Origin: Deinococcus sp. YIM 134068
GTDB taxonomy: Bacteria; Deinococcota; Deinococci; Deinococcales; Deinococcaceae
Direction of reading: 5' to 3'
NCBI RefSeq assembly: GCF_036543075.1
Contig: NZ_JAZHPF010000024.1
Span: forward strand, 1 to 48,525
DNA length: 48,525 bases
Shown here: in pieces, positions 22,794-34,071 of the stretch
Layout: every line of letters starts with the position of its first letter
Position numbering within the stretch: position 1 is the first letter of the stretch
Translations under genes and position numbers: made by a program
The notes under the pieces: model-generated
Told to the model about the DNA's origin: nothing
Database searches by the model: none
Seen by the model: only the letters and a program-made list of their open reading frames with translations

Positions 22794-23560
22794 CTGTCTC
22801 GTTCTGGTCACGGGCGGCACCGGCCACCTGGGGCGTCTGCTGGTTCAGGCTTTGCTGGGAGAGGGTGCCCGTGTGCGCGTGCTGACCCGCCGGGTGCCCT
22901 CCTCCCCACAGGCGGGCGTGGAGTACGCGGTCGGAAATTATACGGACGGAACCGGACTCGCGGAGGCGCTGGCCGGGATAAGCCGGGTCATCCACACCGC
23001 CCACGTCCTCGGTGATCCGCTGGCCGACGCGCGGGGAACCCTGCATCTGCTGGAGGCGGCCCGCGCCGCCCACCGACCCCACTTCACCTTCGTCTCCATC
23101 GTGAGGGCGCGTCAGGCCCGCGCCTTCGGGTACTACGCGGGCAAGGTGCGCGGGGAGGAACTGGTGGAGGCGAGCGGCCTCCCCGCCCTCGTCTTCCGGG
23201 CGGCGCAGTTTCATCATTTCGTGGACGAATTGCTGGTTGGAGTGGACCGCCTGCCCTGGCTCCCCGTGCCGGACGGAGAACTGCAACCCGTTGCCGTGGA
23301 GGAGGTCGCCCACGAACTCGCGTGGCGGGCGCTGGCCGGTCAGCGGGGCACGTTCGACCTCGCCGGTCCAGAGGTGCGCCGTGTCTCCGACCTCGCGCGG
23401 GCGTGGCTGGCGGCGCGTGGGGAGGGAAAGCGGGTGCTGCCCGTCCGCCTTCCCCTCCCTCTCCCGGTCCTGCGGGCGATGCAGCAAGGCCGCTTCATTG
23501 AGCCAGGGGCAACACGTGGAGTCATCACCTGGGAGGACTTTCTGAGGGAGAAGGCTGCGC

Positions 23561-23568
<8 letters not shown>
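22786..23568 (+). CDS. NAD(P)-binding SDR/NmrA-like protein in the cobalamin operon
   Basis: 260 residues from ATG 22786, with GGAG six bases upstream. The nucleotide-binding motif TGGTGHLG lies at about residues 9-16, giving an atypical/extended SDR like NmrA or nucleoside-sugar epimerase-like oxidoreductases. A YYAGK motif (about 119-123) replaces the classical YxxxK catalytic pair by being one residue shorter than expected. It is translationally coupled on both sides: eight bases overlap with cobD and eight with cobQ. No known cobalamin enzyme of this fold fits, so its role in the pathway is unknown. Confidence 0.8.
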
Positions 23569-24981
<1,413 letters not shown>

Positions 24982-24985
<4 letters not shown>

Positions 24986-25509
24986 TCGTCTTCGTCACGG
25001 GTGGGGCACGCAGCGGCAAGAGCACCTTCGCCGAGCGCCGCGCCGCCGCGTCCGGCCTGCCCGTGACCTACCTCGCCACCGCCCAGGCCTTCGACGCGGA
25101 GATGACGGAACGCATCACGCGCCACCAGGGGGACCGTCCGGCGGGCTGGGTCACGGTGGAGGAACCCCTCGACGCCCCCGCCGCCCTTCTCGCCGCCGCC
25201 ACCCCCACCGTCCTCCTCGACTGCCTGAGCCTGTGGGTCAGCAACCTGATGCTCGCCGACGAACCCGACGACGCCCTCCTCGCCCGCGCCGACGCGCTCC
25301 TGACTGCTGCCCGCGCCCGACCCGGCCTGACCATCCTCGTCACCAACGAGGTCGGCCTCGGCATCGTCCCCGACAACGCGCTCGCCCGCCGTTACCGTGA
25401 CCTGCTCGGCTGGGTCAACCAACGCGCCGCCGCCACAAGTGACGAGGCGTGGTTGCTGGTGAGCGGTTTACCCGTACAACTCAAGCCCGCTCCCTTCCCT
25501 GACTCCTAA
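24982..25509 (+). CDS. cobU: bifunctional adenosylcobinamide kinase / guanylyltransferase
   Basis: 175 residues. The P-loop GGARSGKS lies at 7-14 and the GMP-accepting His is His48 in ITRHQGDRP. VLLDCLSLWVSNLML and VTNEVGLGIVPDNALARRYRD are CobU landmarks. It phosphorylates adenosylcobinamide and adds GMP. GTG 24982 overlaps the cobQ stop (GTGA). It allows salvage of cobinamide delivered by the transporter. Confidence 0.96.
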
Positions 25510-25543
25510 CCCCTCAACCCTAACCCCCTCCGAAGGAGCCTCC

Positions 25544-26626
25544 ATGTCCCTCCCCCCCGCCCTCGCCCCCCTCGTCGCCGCCGTCCAACCCGCCGACCCC
25601 GCCGCGATGGAGGCGGCCCGCGCCCGGCAATCCCAGCTCACCAAGCCTGCCGGGGCGCTGGGCGATTTAGAGGACCTGGCGGTGCGGCTGGCCGGCGTGT
25701 TCGGGACCGAGAAGCCCCACCCGCGCGGCGTGGCAGTGATCGTCGCGGCGGGGGACCACGGGGTTGCGACGGGAGGTGTCAGCGCCTACCCACCGGAGGT
25801 CACGCCCGCGATGGTGGCGAACTTCCTCGCCGACACGCCCGCCGGACCGGGCGGGGCCGCCGTGAACGCCATCGCCCGGACGGTGGGGGCGCGCGTGTAC
25901 GTGATGGACGCGGGCGTGAACGCCGACCTGCCGGGGCACCCCGCCCTCGTGCGCGCGGCGGTGCGGCGGGGCACCCGCGACCTGCGGCGTGAGTCGGCCA
26001 TGACGCGGGAGGAGACGACGGCCCTCATCCTCGCGGGCGCGGCCCTCGCCCGGCGAGCCATTGAGGAGGGTGCCGACCTGATCGTTCCCGGCGAGATGGG
26101 CATCGGCAACACCACGCCCGCCGCCGCCGTGACGGCCCGCCTCCTCGGCATGGACCCGGCGGCGGTGACGGGCCGGGGGACGGGCGTGGACGACGCGACG
26201 CTGGAACGCAAGGTGGCGGCGGTGCGGGAGGCGCTGGCGCGGGAGGGGAGCGACCCCGCCGACCCCCTCGGCGTGCTGGCCGACCTCGGCGGCTACGAGA
26301 TCGCGGCGATGCTCGGCGTGATGCTTCAGGCGGCGGCGCTCCGGCGGGCCGTCATCCTCGACGGTTTCGTGGAGGGCGCGGCGGCCCTCGTCGGGGTGGC
26401 GCTCGCCCCCCACCTGCGCGACTTCCTCTTCCCGGCGGGCGAGTGCGCGGAGGTCGGGCACGGCCCCCAACTCGCCTCTCTGGGGCTGAGGCCCATGTTC
26501 AACCTCGGCCTCCGGCTGGGCGAGGGCACGGGTGGGGTCCTCGCCGCGCCCCTGCTCCTCGCCACCGCCGCCACCCTGCGCGAGATGCGGACCTTCGCGG
26601 AGGCGGGGGTGCCGGGGGGGAGCTGA
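25544..26626 (+). CDS. cobT: nicotinate-nucleotide--dimethylbenzimidazole phosphoribosyltransferase
   Basis: 360 residues with AARARQSQLTKPAGALGDLEDLA at the start, AAGDHGV (about 67-73), GEMGIGNTTPAAA (about 184-196) and ILDGFVEGAAALVG with the catalytic Glu region. It makes alpha-ribazole phosphate, the lower-ligand precursor joined by CobS. AAGGAG lies six bases before ATG. It is separated from cobU by 34 bases and ends the cobalamin cluster; the next gene is convergent. Confidence 0.96.
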   Translation: MSLPPALAPLVAAVQPADPAAMEAARARQSQLTKPAGALGDLEDLAVRLAGVFGTEKPHPRGVAVIVAAGDHGVATGGVSAYPPEVTPAMVANFLADTPAGPGGAAVNAIARTVGARVYVMDAGVNADLPGHPALVRAAVRRGTRDLRRESAMTREETTALILAGAALARRAIEEGADLIVPGEMGIGNTTPAAAVTARLLGMDPAAVTGRGTGVDDATLERKVAAVREALAREGSDPADPLGVLADLGGYEIAAMLGVMLQAAALRRAVILDGFVEGAAALVGVALAPHLRDFLFPAGECAEVGHGPQLASLGLRPMFNLGLRLGEGTGGVLAAPLLLATAATLREMRTFAEAGVPGGS

Positions 26627-26675
26627 AGGCAGAGGGCGAACGGCGGCGAGGGGAGTTTCTCCCCCTTCCAACTTC

Positions 26676-28991
26676 TTACGTCCCCTCCCTCACCGTCAGC
26701 ACCAGCCCCTCCTCCGACCCCTGCCCCTCGCGCCGGAGGAAGGCGAGGACGGTCTCCGGCGCGAGGGGGCGCGAGAGGAGGTAGCCCTGGCCGTAATCGC
26801 AACGCAGGGTACGGAGCTGTTCGAGCTGGGCGGGGGACTCGATGCCCTCGGCGACGACGCGTAGGCCGAGGTTTTTCGCCATCGCCACGATGGTGCGGAC
26901 GAGTTCGGCGCTCTCGGTGCTCTCCAGCATCCGGTCGATGAAGGAGCGGTCGATCTTGAGGGTGTCCACCGGGTAGGACTGGAGGTAGCCCAGCGAGGAG
27001 TAGCCCGTGCCGAAGTCGTCGATGTGCAGTTGGACGCCGAGCCGCCGGATGTTGATGAGCGTGTCGGCGATGCCCTGCGAGTGCCGCAGCAACACGCTCT
27101 CGGTGATCTCCAGCTTGAGGGCCTGCGGGTCGAAGCCCGTCTCCTCCAGAATCCGGGTGACGCAGGTATAGACGTCGGGGGCCGCGAAGTGCCGCCCCGA
27201 GAAATTGACGCTGAGGGTGAGGGGGGGATGGCCCGGCACCTCGCGCTGCCACGCCAGTACCTGCGTGCAGGCCTCGCGCAGCACCCAGCGGTCGAGGTCG
27301 AGGATCAGGCCCGTCTCCTCGGCCACCCCGATGAATTCGGCGGGCGAGAGCAGGCCGAGGGTGGGGTGTGCCCAGCGGATCAGGGCCTCGAAGCCCACCG
27401 TGCGCCCGCTGTCCACCCCCACGATGGGCTGGTAGAACACCCGCAGCTCGCCGCGCGCCACGGCCTTTCGCAGGTCGCGCTCCAGTTGCATCAGGCTTGC
27501 GGCGCGCTCGCGCATCTCCACCGTGAAGGTCTGGTAGCCCGCCCGGCCCTGCGCTTTGGCGCGGTACATGGCGATGTCCGCGTCGCGCAGCACCGCCGCC
27601 GCCGACTCGTAGTCGCGGTGCCCCGCCACGATGCCGATGCTCACCGAGGCCGTCAGCTCGTGGCCCGCCACCTCCAGGGGCTGCCGCAGCGCCTCACCGA
27701 TGCGCTCGGCCACCCGCCGGGCGTCCTCCGGGTCGGCCAGCGGTTCGAGCAGCACCGTGAACTCGTCGCCGCCCAACCGCGCCACGGTGTCGGTGGGACG
27801 CACCTCGGCCTGAAGCCGCCGGGCGAGCGCCACGAGCAGCGCGTCCCCGACCGGGTGCCCCAGCGAGTCGTTGACCGTCTTGAAGCGGTCGGAGTCGAGG
27901 AACAGCACCGCGAAGCCCGGCCCGTGCGGCGCGCGGGCGCGCGTCAGCGCCTGCTCCAGCCGGTCGGCGAACAGCGCCCGGTTGGGCAGCCCGGTCAGCG
28001 CGTCGTGGAGGGCGTCGTGTTGCAGGCGGCGGCTCGTCTCCTCCAGCTCGGCGGTGCGCTCCCGGACGCGCGCCTCCAGCTCGTCGTTGAGCCGCTCCAG
28101 CTCCTCCTGCGCCCGCCGCCGCTCGGTCACGTCCATGCCGTAGCCGATCATCAGTTCGAGGTCCCCCGTCCCCGCGAAGACCGGGCTGAAGGAGCGCAGG
28201 TGGTGAATTCCCTGGCCGCCGGGCCGGGGGAAGTGTTCCTCCCACGACACCGGCCCGCGCCGCCGCACCGCCTCCGCAAACTGCGCTCGGCGGTTTTCCA
28301 CGATGGCGGGCGGGAAGTTCCGCTCGGCGCAGTAGTCGTCGTCGGTCTTCCCGATGATTCCGGCGCGAATCTCCTCGTTCACGATGGCGGCGGGATTGCA
28401 AAACAGGTAGCGGCGGTCGCGGTCGAACACGACGAGCGGCGCGGGCACGGCGTTCAGGATGGTGGCGAGGGAGCGGTGCCGGGCGAGCAGCGCCCCTAGC
28501 TCGTGGTGGTGACGGGTGATGTCGGTGCTGGCGAACACGCACCCCCGAATCTCGCCGCCGCCGTCCCGCAGCGGGTACAGGCGCGCGAGGATGAACCGCG
28601 CAGAGCCGTCCGGCAGGCAGGTTTCCACCTCCACCTCCCCGAACACCTCCCCCTGAAGCACGCGCCGGAAGAGTCCGGTCAGCCGCGCCCGCTCCCGTTC
28701 CAGGCACAGCCGCACGCAGGGGTGTCCTATCATCCCGGCCCCGAAGGTGGAGACAAAGGTCCGGTTCCCCTGCAGGATGCGGCCCTCCCGGTCGGTCGTG
28801 AAGATGAGGTTGGGGGAGTGCTCGACGATCTGCCGTTGCCACCCGAGATCGTCCTCAGCTCCGCGCGACGGGTCGCTGTCAGAACGCAGGCCCGCCAGAA
28901 ACGCGCCCCACTCCGCTGCCGTGGGCGGGGCATCGGCGCTCAGACCTAGTCGTTCGAGGAGGTGGTGGACTTCCGGCAGCACGGGGGGCAC
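26676..28991 (-). CDS. PAS-PAS-GGDEF-EAL c-di-GMP signalling protein
   Basis: 771 residues from GTG 28991 (another GTG at 28982 is possible; the exact start is uncertain). Domains in order: short helical N terminus, PAS about 50-165, second PAS/PAC about 175-292, coiled coil about 290-328, GGDEF about 330-495 with intact GGDEF at 407-411 and an inhibitory-site RxxD at 398-401, EAL about 505-760 with EAL at 535-537, IDDFGTGYSS and AEGIE. Both active sites look complete, so it could make and degrade c-di-GMP under control of the PAS sensors. No membrane segment is present, so it senses a cytoplasmic signal. It is transcribed alone. Confidence 0.93.
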   Translation of the reverse strand: MPPVLPEVHHLLERLGLSADAPPTAAEWGAFLAGLRSDSDPSRGAEDDLGWQRQIVEHSPNLIFTTDREGRILQGNRTFVSTFGAGMIGHPCVRLCLERERARLTGLFRRVLQGEVFGEVEVETCLPDGSARFILARLYPLRDGGGEIRGCVFASTDITRHHHELGALLARHRSLATILNAVPAPLVVFDRDRRYLFCNPAAIVNEEIRAGIIGKTDDDYCAERNFPPAIVENRRAQFAEAVRRRGPVSWEEHFPRPGGQGIHHLRSFSPVFAGTGDLELMIGYGMDVTERRRAQEELERLNDELEARVRERTAELEETSRRLQHDALHDALTGLPNRALFADRLEQALTRARAPHGPGFAVLFLDSDRFKTVNDSLGHPVGDALLVALARRLQAEVRPTDTVARLGGDEFTVLLEPLADPEDARRVAERIGEALRQPLEVAGHELTASVSIGIVAGHRDYESAAAVLRDADIAMYRAKAQGRAGYQTFTVEMRERAASLMQLERDLRKAVARGELRVFYQPIVGVDSGRTVGFEALIRWAHPTLGLLSPAEFIGVAEETGLILDLDRWVLREACTQVLAWQREVPGHPPLTLSVNFSGRHFAAPDVYTCVTRILEETGFDPQALKLEITESVLLRHSQGIADTLINIRRLGVQLHIDDFGTGYSSLGYLQSYPVDTLKIDRSFIDRMLESTESAELVRTIVAMAKNLGLRVVAEGIESPAQLEQLRTLRCDYGQGYLLSRPLAPETVLAFLRREGQGSEEGLVLTVREGT

Positions 28992-29093
28992 TCTAAGGAC
29001 CCACCTCTTACAACGTGCTTGCAATTCAGAAATGAGACGGACAAGCTGGGCCTTAAGGGAAGTCGGGCACGCCGGGGGAGGGCCAGTCCGCGC

Positions 29094-29099
29094 CAGAAT
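29094..29099 (+). promoter_or_regulatory. weak -10 box, leaderless layout
   Basis: CAGAAT ends six bases before ATG 29106. The base at the first position departs from TANNNT. Confidence 0.35.
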
Positions 29100-29105
29100 A
29101 CCCCC

Positions 29106-29345
29106 ATGAGCGACCGCGAACTCAACTTCGCCCGGAGCATCCTCGGCGACCGCCCCTTCCGCGACGTGCCCGACGGGGAGATTCTGGAGGCCGCCGAGCG
29201 TCTCCTGAGCGGCTGGATGGCGGGCGAAACCCGGCTGGAGCGCCCAAAGCTCTACGACCACTACGCCCTCCTGCTCGTCTCCCTCATCCGCCGCAACCGC
29301 GAGCTGGAGGCCCGCCTGGCCGCGCTGGAGGCCGGGAATGCCTGA
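29106..29345 (+). CDS. small hypothetical protein upstream of trpF
   Basis: 79 residues, helical and acidic, with a probable coiled-coil end ([16 protein letters not shown]). No signal or membrane segment. Its stop overlaps the ATG of trpF, so both are made from one transcript; the function and any link to tryptophan synthesis are unknown. Confidence 0.7.
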   Translation: MSDRELNFARSILGDRPFRDVPDGEILEAAERLLSGWMAGETRLERPKLYDHYALLLVSLIRRNRELEARLAALEAGNA

Positions 29346-29982
29346 TCCCCCCACCCCCCACCCACCCCTCACCCCCCGAATCAAGGTCTGCGGCACCACC
29401 TCCGTCCGTGACGCCGTGCTCGCCGCCGAGGCGGGGGCCGATGCACTCGGCTTCATCTTCGCCCCGGTCAGCAGGCGGCGCGTCTCGCCCACGGTGGCGC
29501 GCGAGGCCGGGCTGAGCGCCGGGCCGGTCGTGGCGCGGGTGGGCGTCTTTCTGGGGCAGGGGCTGGACGAGGTGCTGCGAACCGCCGAGGCCGCGCGCCT
29601 CAGCGCCGTGCAACTCCACGGCCCGCTTCCCGATCTTTACGTGCGCGAGGTCGCCCGCTATTATCCCGTGCTGCGCGTCCTGCGCCCCGCCGACCTGACG
29701 ACGGGAACGGACGCCAGCCCACGGGACCTCCCCCCCGGCGTCACCCCTATGCTGGACGCCCCGGAACCGGGTGGGGGAGTGCCGCTGGACTGGGCGGCTC
29801 TCGCGCCCATCTTCCCGCGCGGTGCATGGCTCGCCGGGGGACTGGGGCCGGAGAACGTCGCCCAGGCGATCACGGTGCTGCGTCCCGCTGCGGTGGATGC
29901 CGTCAGCCGCCTGGAGGCCAGCCCCGGCGTCAAGGACCCCGAGCGTGTGCGCGCCTTCGTGCGGGCCGCGAAGGAAGCCTGA
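29338..29982 (+). CDS. trpF: phosphoribosylanthranilate isomerase
   Basis: 214 residues of the (beta-alpha)8 TrpF family. [12 protein letters not shown] (about 15-26) carries the catalytic Cys, [18 protein letters not shown] the phosphate-side loop, AVQLHG the conserved His strand, [10 protein letters not shown] the catalytic Asp strand, and [14 protein letters not shown] with [16 protein letters not shown] the phosphate-binding end. The usual CG(I/M/L)T is CGTT here. It catalyses the third step of tryptophan synthesis. Other trp genes are not adjacent. ATG 29338 overlaps the upstream stop. Confidence 0.95.
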   Translation: MPDPPTPHPPLTPRIKVCGTTSVRDAVLAAEAGADALGFIFAPVSRRRVSPTVAREAGLSAGPVVARVGVFLGQGLDEVLRTAEAARLSAVQLHGPLPDLYVREVARYYPVLRVLRPADLTTGTDASPRDLPPGVTPMLDAPEPGGGVPLDWAALAPIFPRGAWLAGGLGPENVAQAITVLRPAAVDAVSRLEASPGVKDPERVRAFVRAAKEA

Positions 29983-29991
29983 TCGGGGAAG

Positions 29992-30160
29992 TTATCCACA
30001 GTGAAACGGGGGCCTGTGGATAATTTCCTGGAACAGTTCCACTCCGGGTTGAACGCCTTGAAACATTGTCCGATACGGCCTTTCTCGGTTCTGCCGAGTG
30101 AAGGTCAGTCCTCCCACCCATATGCTTGTCCACAGGGCCTGTGGATAACTTTGTGGATAA
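29992..30160. other. cluster of five DnaA-box sequences
   Basis: The 200-base gap between trpF and the metalloenzyme gene holds TTATCCACA (29992-30000, plus), TGTGGATAA (30015-30023, minus box), TTGTCCACA (30126-30134, one mismatch), TGTGGATAA (30140-30148) and TGTGGATAA (30152-30160). Four are perfect matches to the strict DnaA box. They are arranged as two inverted pairs plus one extra, around a central stretch with a TGGAAC-A-GTTCCA palindrome (30029-30041). No dnaA or dnaN gene is nearby. It could be an origin, a DnaA-titration site or a DnaA-controlled promoter. Confidence 0.8.
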
Positions 30161-30182
30161 CTTTCGCGTTCGGCAGGGACGA

Positions 30183-31070
30183 TCAACCCCCGCCGTTCTC
30201 ACCCCCCAGGCCGAACCATCCGGCGATCATTCGCCCACCGCTCACGATGTCGGGAGGATGGACGGCTCCCAGTTCCACACCCGACCCGGCGAGGGGGACG
30301 CGGGCGAGGGTGTGGGCCTTGACCCCCAGGTTCTCCAGATTGCCGTGGTCGCTCGTGAGGACGACCCGCGCGCCCGCCCCCAGCAGCCCGGCGAGGAGGG
30401 CGTCCACCCGCGCGAGGTAGGCCTGCCCGGCCCGCCGCACGTCCGGGGAAACGGGGGTGCGGCCCTGATGCCCCAGGAAATCCCCAAACCACAGGTCGCA
30501 GGCGAGGAGGTCGTACCGGTCTGCCGCCCGCGCGAGGCGTTCGCCCAGGCGGGTCAACCCGTCCGGCGGCAGCATCTCCGGCCAGGGGTCCGCGTAGTTG
30601 AGGCCGAGCGTCGCAGGCACGGGCGGCACGTCGGGCGGGTTGAGGGGCGTGCCCGCCGCCACGAACGCGAAGGGGAAGCAGCCGGACCGGGGCCGCCTGG
30701 CCTGCGCCGCGAAGTAGCCGGGCGGATAGTGGTTCGCCAGCGCCGCCCGCCCCCCCGCCCGCACGAGCCTCACCGGCAGCGCCTCCTCCCGCAGCAGGCG
30801 TTGGAGCGTCGGCCCCGGATGCGGCCCGAAATGTTCGCCCATCACGCGCACCGCGTCCCGACCCGTCAGCCAGCACGCCTGCCCGGTGCCGGACTGCGGG
30901 AGGCCCGGCACGCCGAGCGTGGCGTCCAGCGCGTGCCCCGCCTCCACGAGCGGACGCAAGGCGGGGAGGGCTTGATCCCACACCGAGTCGGGCGGCGCGT
31001 CGTCCGGGTGGCCCACACCGTCCAGGGCAAGCCAGACGAGTCCGGTCAGGCCCGCTCCTGTGGGGTCCAC
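30183..31070 (-). CDS. PGM/alkaline-phosphatase-superfamily metalloenzyme
   Basis: 295 residues. [14 protein letters not shown] (about 9-22) is the metal-binding Asp motif of the superfamily, [15 protein letters not shown] (about 56-70) the Ser/Thr nucleophile region, and [19 protein letters not shown] (about 227-245) the Asp-His motif. This is a compact version of the cofactor-independent phosphoglycerate mutase fold; the substrate is unknown. GTG 31070 is used, inside the end of the preceding gene. A CTG at 31049 overlapping the TGA of that gene has a better spaced AGGAG, so the true start is uncertain. Confidence 0.8.
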   Translation of the reverse strand: MDPTGAGLTGLVWLALDGVGHPDDAPPDSVWDQALPALRPLVEAGHALDATLGVPGLPQSGTGQACWLTGRDAVRVMGEHFGPHPGPTLQRLLREEALPVRLVRAGGRAALANHYPPGYFAAQARRPRSGCFPFAFVAAGTPLNPPDVPPVPATLGLNYADPWPEMLPPDGLTRLGERLARAADRYDLLACDLWFGDFLGHQGRTPVSPDVRRAGQAYLARVDALLAGLLGAGARVVLTSDHGNLENLGVKAHTLARVPLAGSGVELGAVHPPDIVSGGRMIAGWFGLGGENGGG

Positions 31071-31336
31071 TCCTCGTCCGGCAGCCGCGCCGTCGCCTCC
31101 TCGTAAGCCTCTGGGAAGCGGGCGTGGAAGTCCGACTCGGCCAGCACCTCGTCGCCGCGCAGCCACCGGAAGCGGAAGCCGTCGCCGATGTGGAGGGTGC
31201 CCTCCAACCCAGAGTCTTGCAGACGCCGCGCCCTCTCCTGCCCGCCCTCGTCCAGCCGCTCCAGCCAGTGTTGTTCCAGATCGGCCTGACGCTCGATCTC
31301 GCCGTCCGTCAGGTCCTCGAAGCCTCCGGGTGACAT
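31046..31336 (-). CDS. hypothetical acidic protein
   Basis: 96 residues, helical, rich in Glu, Asp and Arg, no cysteines, no membrane segment. ATG 31336 is set by a TAGCCT box five bases upstream; a GTG 39 bases earlier lies across the divergent promoter. Overlaps the metalloenzyme gene at its 3' end, so the two are cotranscribed. No family recognised. Confidence 0.65.
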   Translation of the reverse strand: MSPGGFEDLTDGEIERQADLEQHWLERLDEGGQERARRLQDSGLEGTLHIGDGFRFRWLRGDEVLAESDFHARFPEAYEEATARLPDEEWTPQERA

Positions 31337-31341
31337 GGCCC

Positions 31342-31347
31342 AGGCTA
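31342..31347 (-). promoter_or_regulatory. -10 box, leaderless layout
   Basis: TAGCCT on the minus strand, five bases before ATG 31336. It is divergent from the box at 31384-31389. Confidence 0.5.
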
Positions 31348-31383
31348 CCCCGTCCGGGTCGGAGGTGGGCCTCACCGCGCGAG

Positions 31384-31389
31384 TAGACT
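31384..31389 (+). promoter_or_regulatory. -10 box, leaderless layout
   Basis: TAGACT, then TCCCAC and ATG 31396. Confidence 0.6.
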
Positions 31390-31395
31390 TCCCAC

Positions 31396-32308
<913 letters not shown>

Positions 32309-32316
<8 letters not shown>

Positions 32317-32887
32317 GCCGCCGACCGTCCGAGTCCTCACCGCCGAAGATGCGCCCGCCTACCGGGAAGCCCGGCTGCTCGCGTTGCAGAGCGATCCACA
32401 GGCGTTCATCACGACCGCCGAGGAGTTCGCGGCACGTACGCTGGAGGACGTGGCCGCGCGTCTCTCGCCCACGCCAACGTCCTGCACCTTCGGGGCGTTC
32501 CTGAACGGTGAACTCGTCGGCCTGCTCACCGTCGCCCGAGAGACCCGACCGGCACTTGCCCACCGCGCCAACATCTACGGCGTGTCGGTGAGGGTGGAGG
32601 CGCGTGGTCAGGGGTGCGGGGACACCCTCTTGCAGGCGGGGTTAGCCCAGGCCCGGATGTGGCCGGGCGTCACTTCCATCCATCTGGCCGTGACGGAGAC
32701 CCAAACCGCCGCCCGACGCCTGTACGAGCGCCACGGCTTCCGGGTGTGGGGTACTCAGCCCGACGCCGTGCGAGTGGGAGAGCGGGTGCTGACGGAGCAC
32801 TGGCTGTGGCTGGGGTTGTTCAGCTCCTCCCCCCTCCCAGCCTCCCCCACGAGGGGGGCGAACGAAGCGACCGAGCCGCGCCCCTGA
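32309..32887 (+). CDS. GNAT-family acetyltransferase with repeat-derived tail
   Basis: 192 residues from GTG 32309, overlapping the hydrolase stop by eight bases. The GNAT core includes [29 protein letters not shown] sequence around residues 90-115 with the acetyl-CoA loop RGQGCG, and [11 protein letters not shown] (about 132-142). The core ends near residue 172. The last 20 or so residues ([21 protein letters not shown]) are encoded by a GC-rich inverted block (CCTCCCCCACGAGGGGGGCG) like the intergenic repeats, so the original stop was probably overrun by a repeat. Confidence 0.85.
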
Positions 32888-32945
32888 CCGCCTCATCCCT
32901 TCCAGCCTAAGCCTCACGGCCCATGCCCGCCTCCCACCCGTCCCC

Positions 32946-32951
32946 TAGCCT
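32946..32951 (+). promoter_or_regulatory. -10 box, leaderless layout
   Basis: TAGCCT, then GAGCGC and GTG 32958. Confidence 0.6.
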
Positions 32952-32957
32952 GAGCGC

Positions 32958-33995
32958 GTGACCCAATCTCCCCACTTCATCCGCCCTCCTCGCCTCCACT
33001 CTGGCTCCCGTGTGGCGGCCCTGAGCCTGAGCAGCGGCTTCGTCACCGAGGTCATGGGGAGGTATCGCGCCGGGGTGCGTCAGGTCGCCGAGACCTTCGG
33101 GTGGGAAATCGTGCCCGCCCCGAACGCCCTGCGCGGCCCGGAATTCCTGTACAGCAACCCGCAGGCCCGCGCCGACGACCTTCACTGGGCGCTGCAAAAC
33201 CCGGACATTCACGCAATGGTCGGCATCATCGGTGGGGACGACTCCGTGCGGCTGCTGCCCTTCCTGGACCTGAACCTCATCCGCTCTCACCCCAAAGCCC
33301 TCCTCGGCTTCAGCGACGCCACGATCACCCTGACACAATTCCTGCGGGCGGGCGTGATGGCCTACCACGGCCCCGCCCTCCTCACCGACCTCGCGGAGAA
33401 CGGCGGGATGCACCCCTTCGTCGTGGACGGCGTGCGGCGGGCGCTGGTGGACGAGCCGCGCCCCTTCGAACTCTCGCCCGCGCCCGAGTGGACCGCAGGC
33501 GGACCCGATTGGGCCGATGAGAGCTTGCAGGAGGTCCGCCGCCCCTTCCAACCCGGCGACGGCTGGGTGTGGCTGCAAGGGGAAATGCCCGCCGAGGGGC
33601 ACCTGATGGGCGGTTGCCTGGAAGTGCTCGACATGCTCAATGGGACGCCCGGCTGGCCCTCGCCCGACCTGTGGCGCGGCGCGGTGCTGGCATTGGAGAC
33701 CTCGGAGGACGTGCCCCCGCCCGCGCAGGTGGGCTACTGGCTGCGGAACTACGCGGCACAGGGCATCCTCGCCGGGGCCGCCGGGCTGATGCTTGCCCGT
33801 CCGCGCGGCTACACGCCGGAGATGAGGGAGGACCTGTACGGCTGGGTGCGCCGTGTGCTGGCGGAAGCTGGACGCACGGACCTCCCCGTGGTGGCGAACG
33901 TGGACTTCGGGCACACCAGCCCGCAACTCACATTGCCCCTCGGCGCTCTGGCGCGGTTGGACCCGGCGGCGGGACGGGTGACGGTCACGCCCTGA
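32958..33995 (+). CDS. S66-family serine peptidase (LD-carboxypeptidase / MccF-like)
   Basis: 345 residues. The nucleophile Ser119 lies in LLGFSDAT after the [16 protein letters not shown] block; the Glu is in [12 protein letters not shown] and the His in [15 protein letters not shown] near the C terminus, completing the Ser-Glu-His triad. The layout is closer to MccF-type peptidases (about 340 residues), which cleave microcin C-like toxic peptide-nucleotides, than to LdcA of peptidoglycan recycling. No signal peptide, so cytoplasmic. Confidence 0.9.
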   Translation: MTQSPHFIRPPRLHSGSRVAALSLSSGFVTEVMGRYRAGVRQVAETFGWEIVPAPNALRGPEFLYSNPQARADDLHWALQNPDIHAMVGIIGGDDSVRLLPFLDLNLIRSHPKALLGFSDATITLTQFLRAGVMAYHGPALLTDLAENGGMHPFVVDGVRRALVDEPRPFELSPAPEWTAGGPDWADESLQEVRRPFQPGDGWVWLQGEMPAEGHLMGGCLEVLDMLNGTPGWPSPDLWRGAVLALETSEDVPPPAQVGYWLRNYAAQGILAGAAGLMLARPRGYTPEMREDLYGWVRRVLAEAGRTDLPVVANVDFGHTSPQLTLPLGALARLDPAAGRVTVTP

Positions 33996-34059
33996 GCTTT
34001 CCCCGTGCCTCTGCTCACGCTTCGGGGGAACTGACCGCGATTCATCCCCACTGGCCCGC

Positions 34060-34065
34060 TATGAT
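34060..34065 (+). promoter_or_regulatory. -10 box, leaderless layout
   Basis: TATGAT, then GGCGCG and GTG 34072. Confidence 0.6.
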
Positions 34066-34071
34066 GGCGCG

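Noticed and set aside
29106..30165. Chromosomal origin with dnaA or dnaN next to it
   Set aside because: No DnaA, DnaN or ParAB-type protein is encoded anywhere in the window, so the DnaA-box cluster is not called an origin outright.
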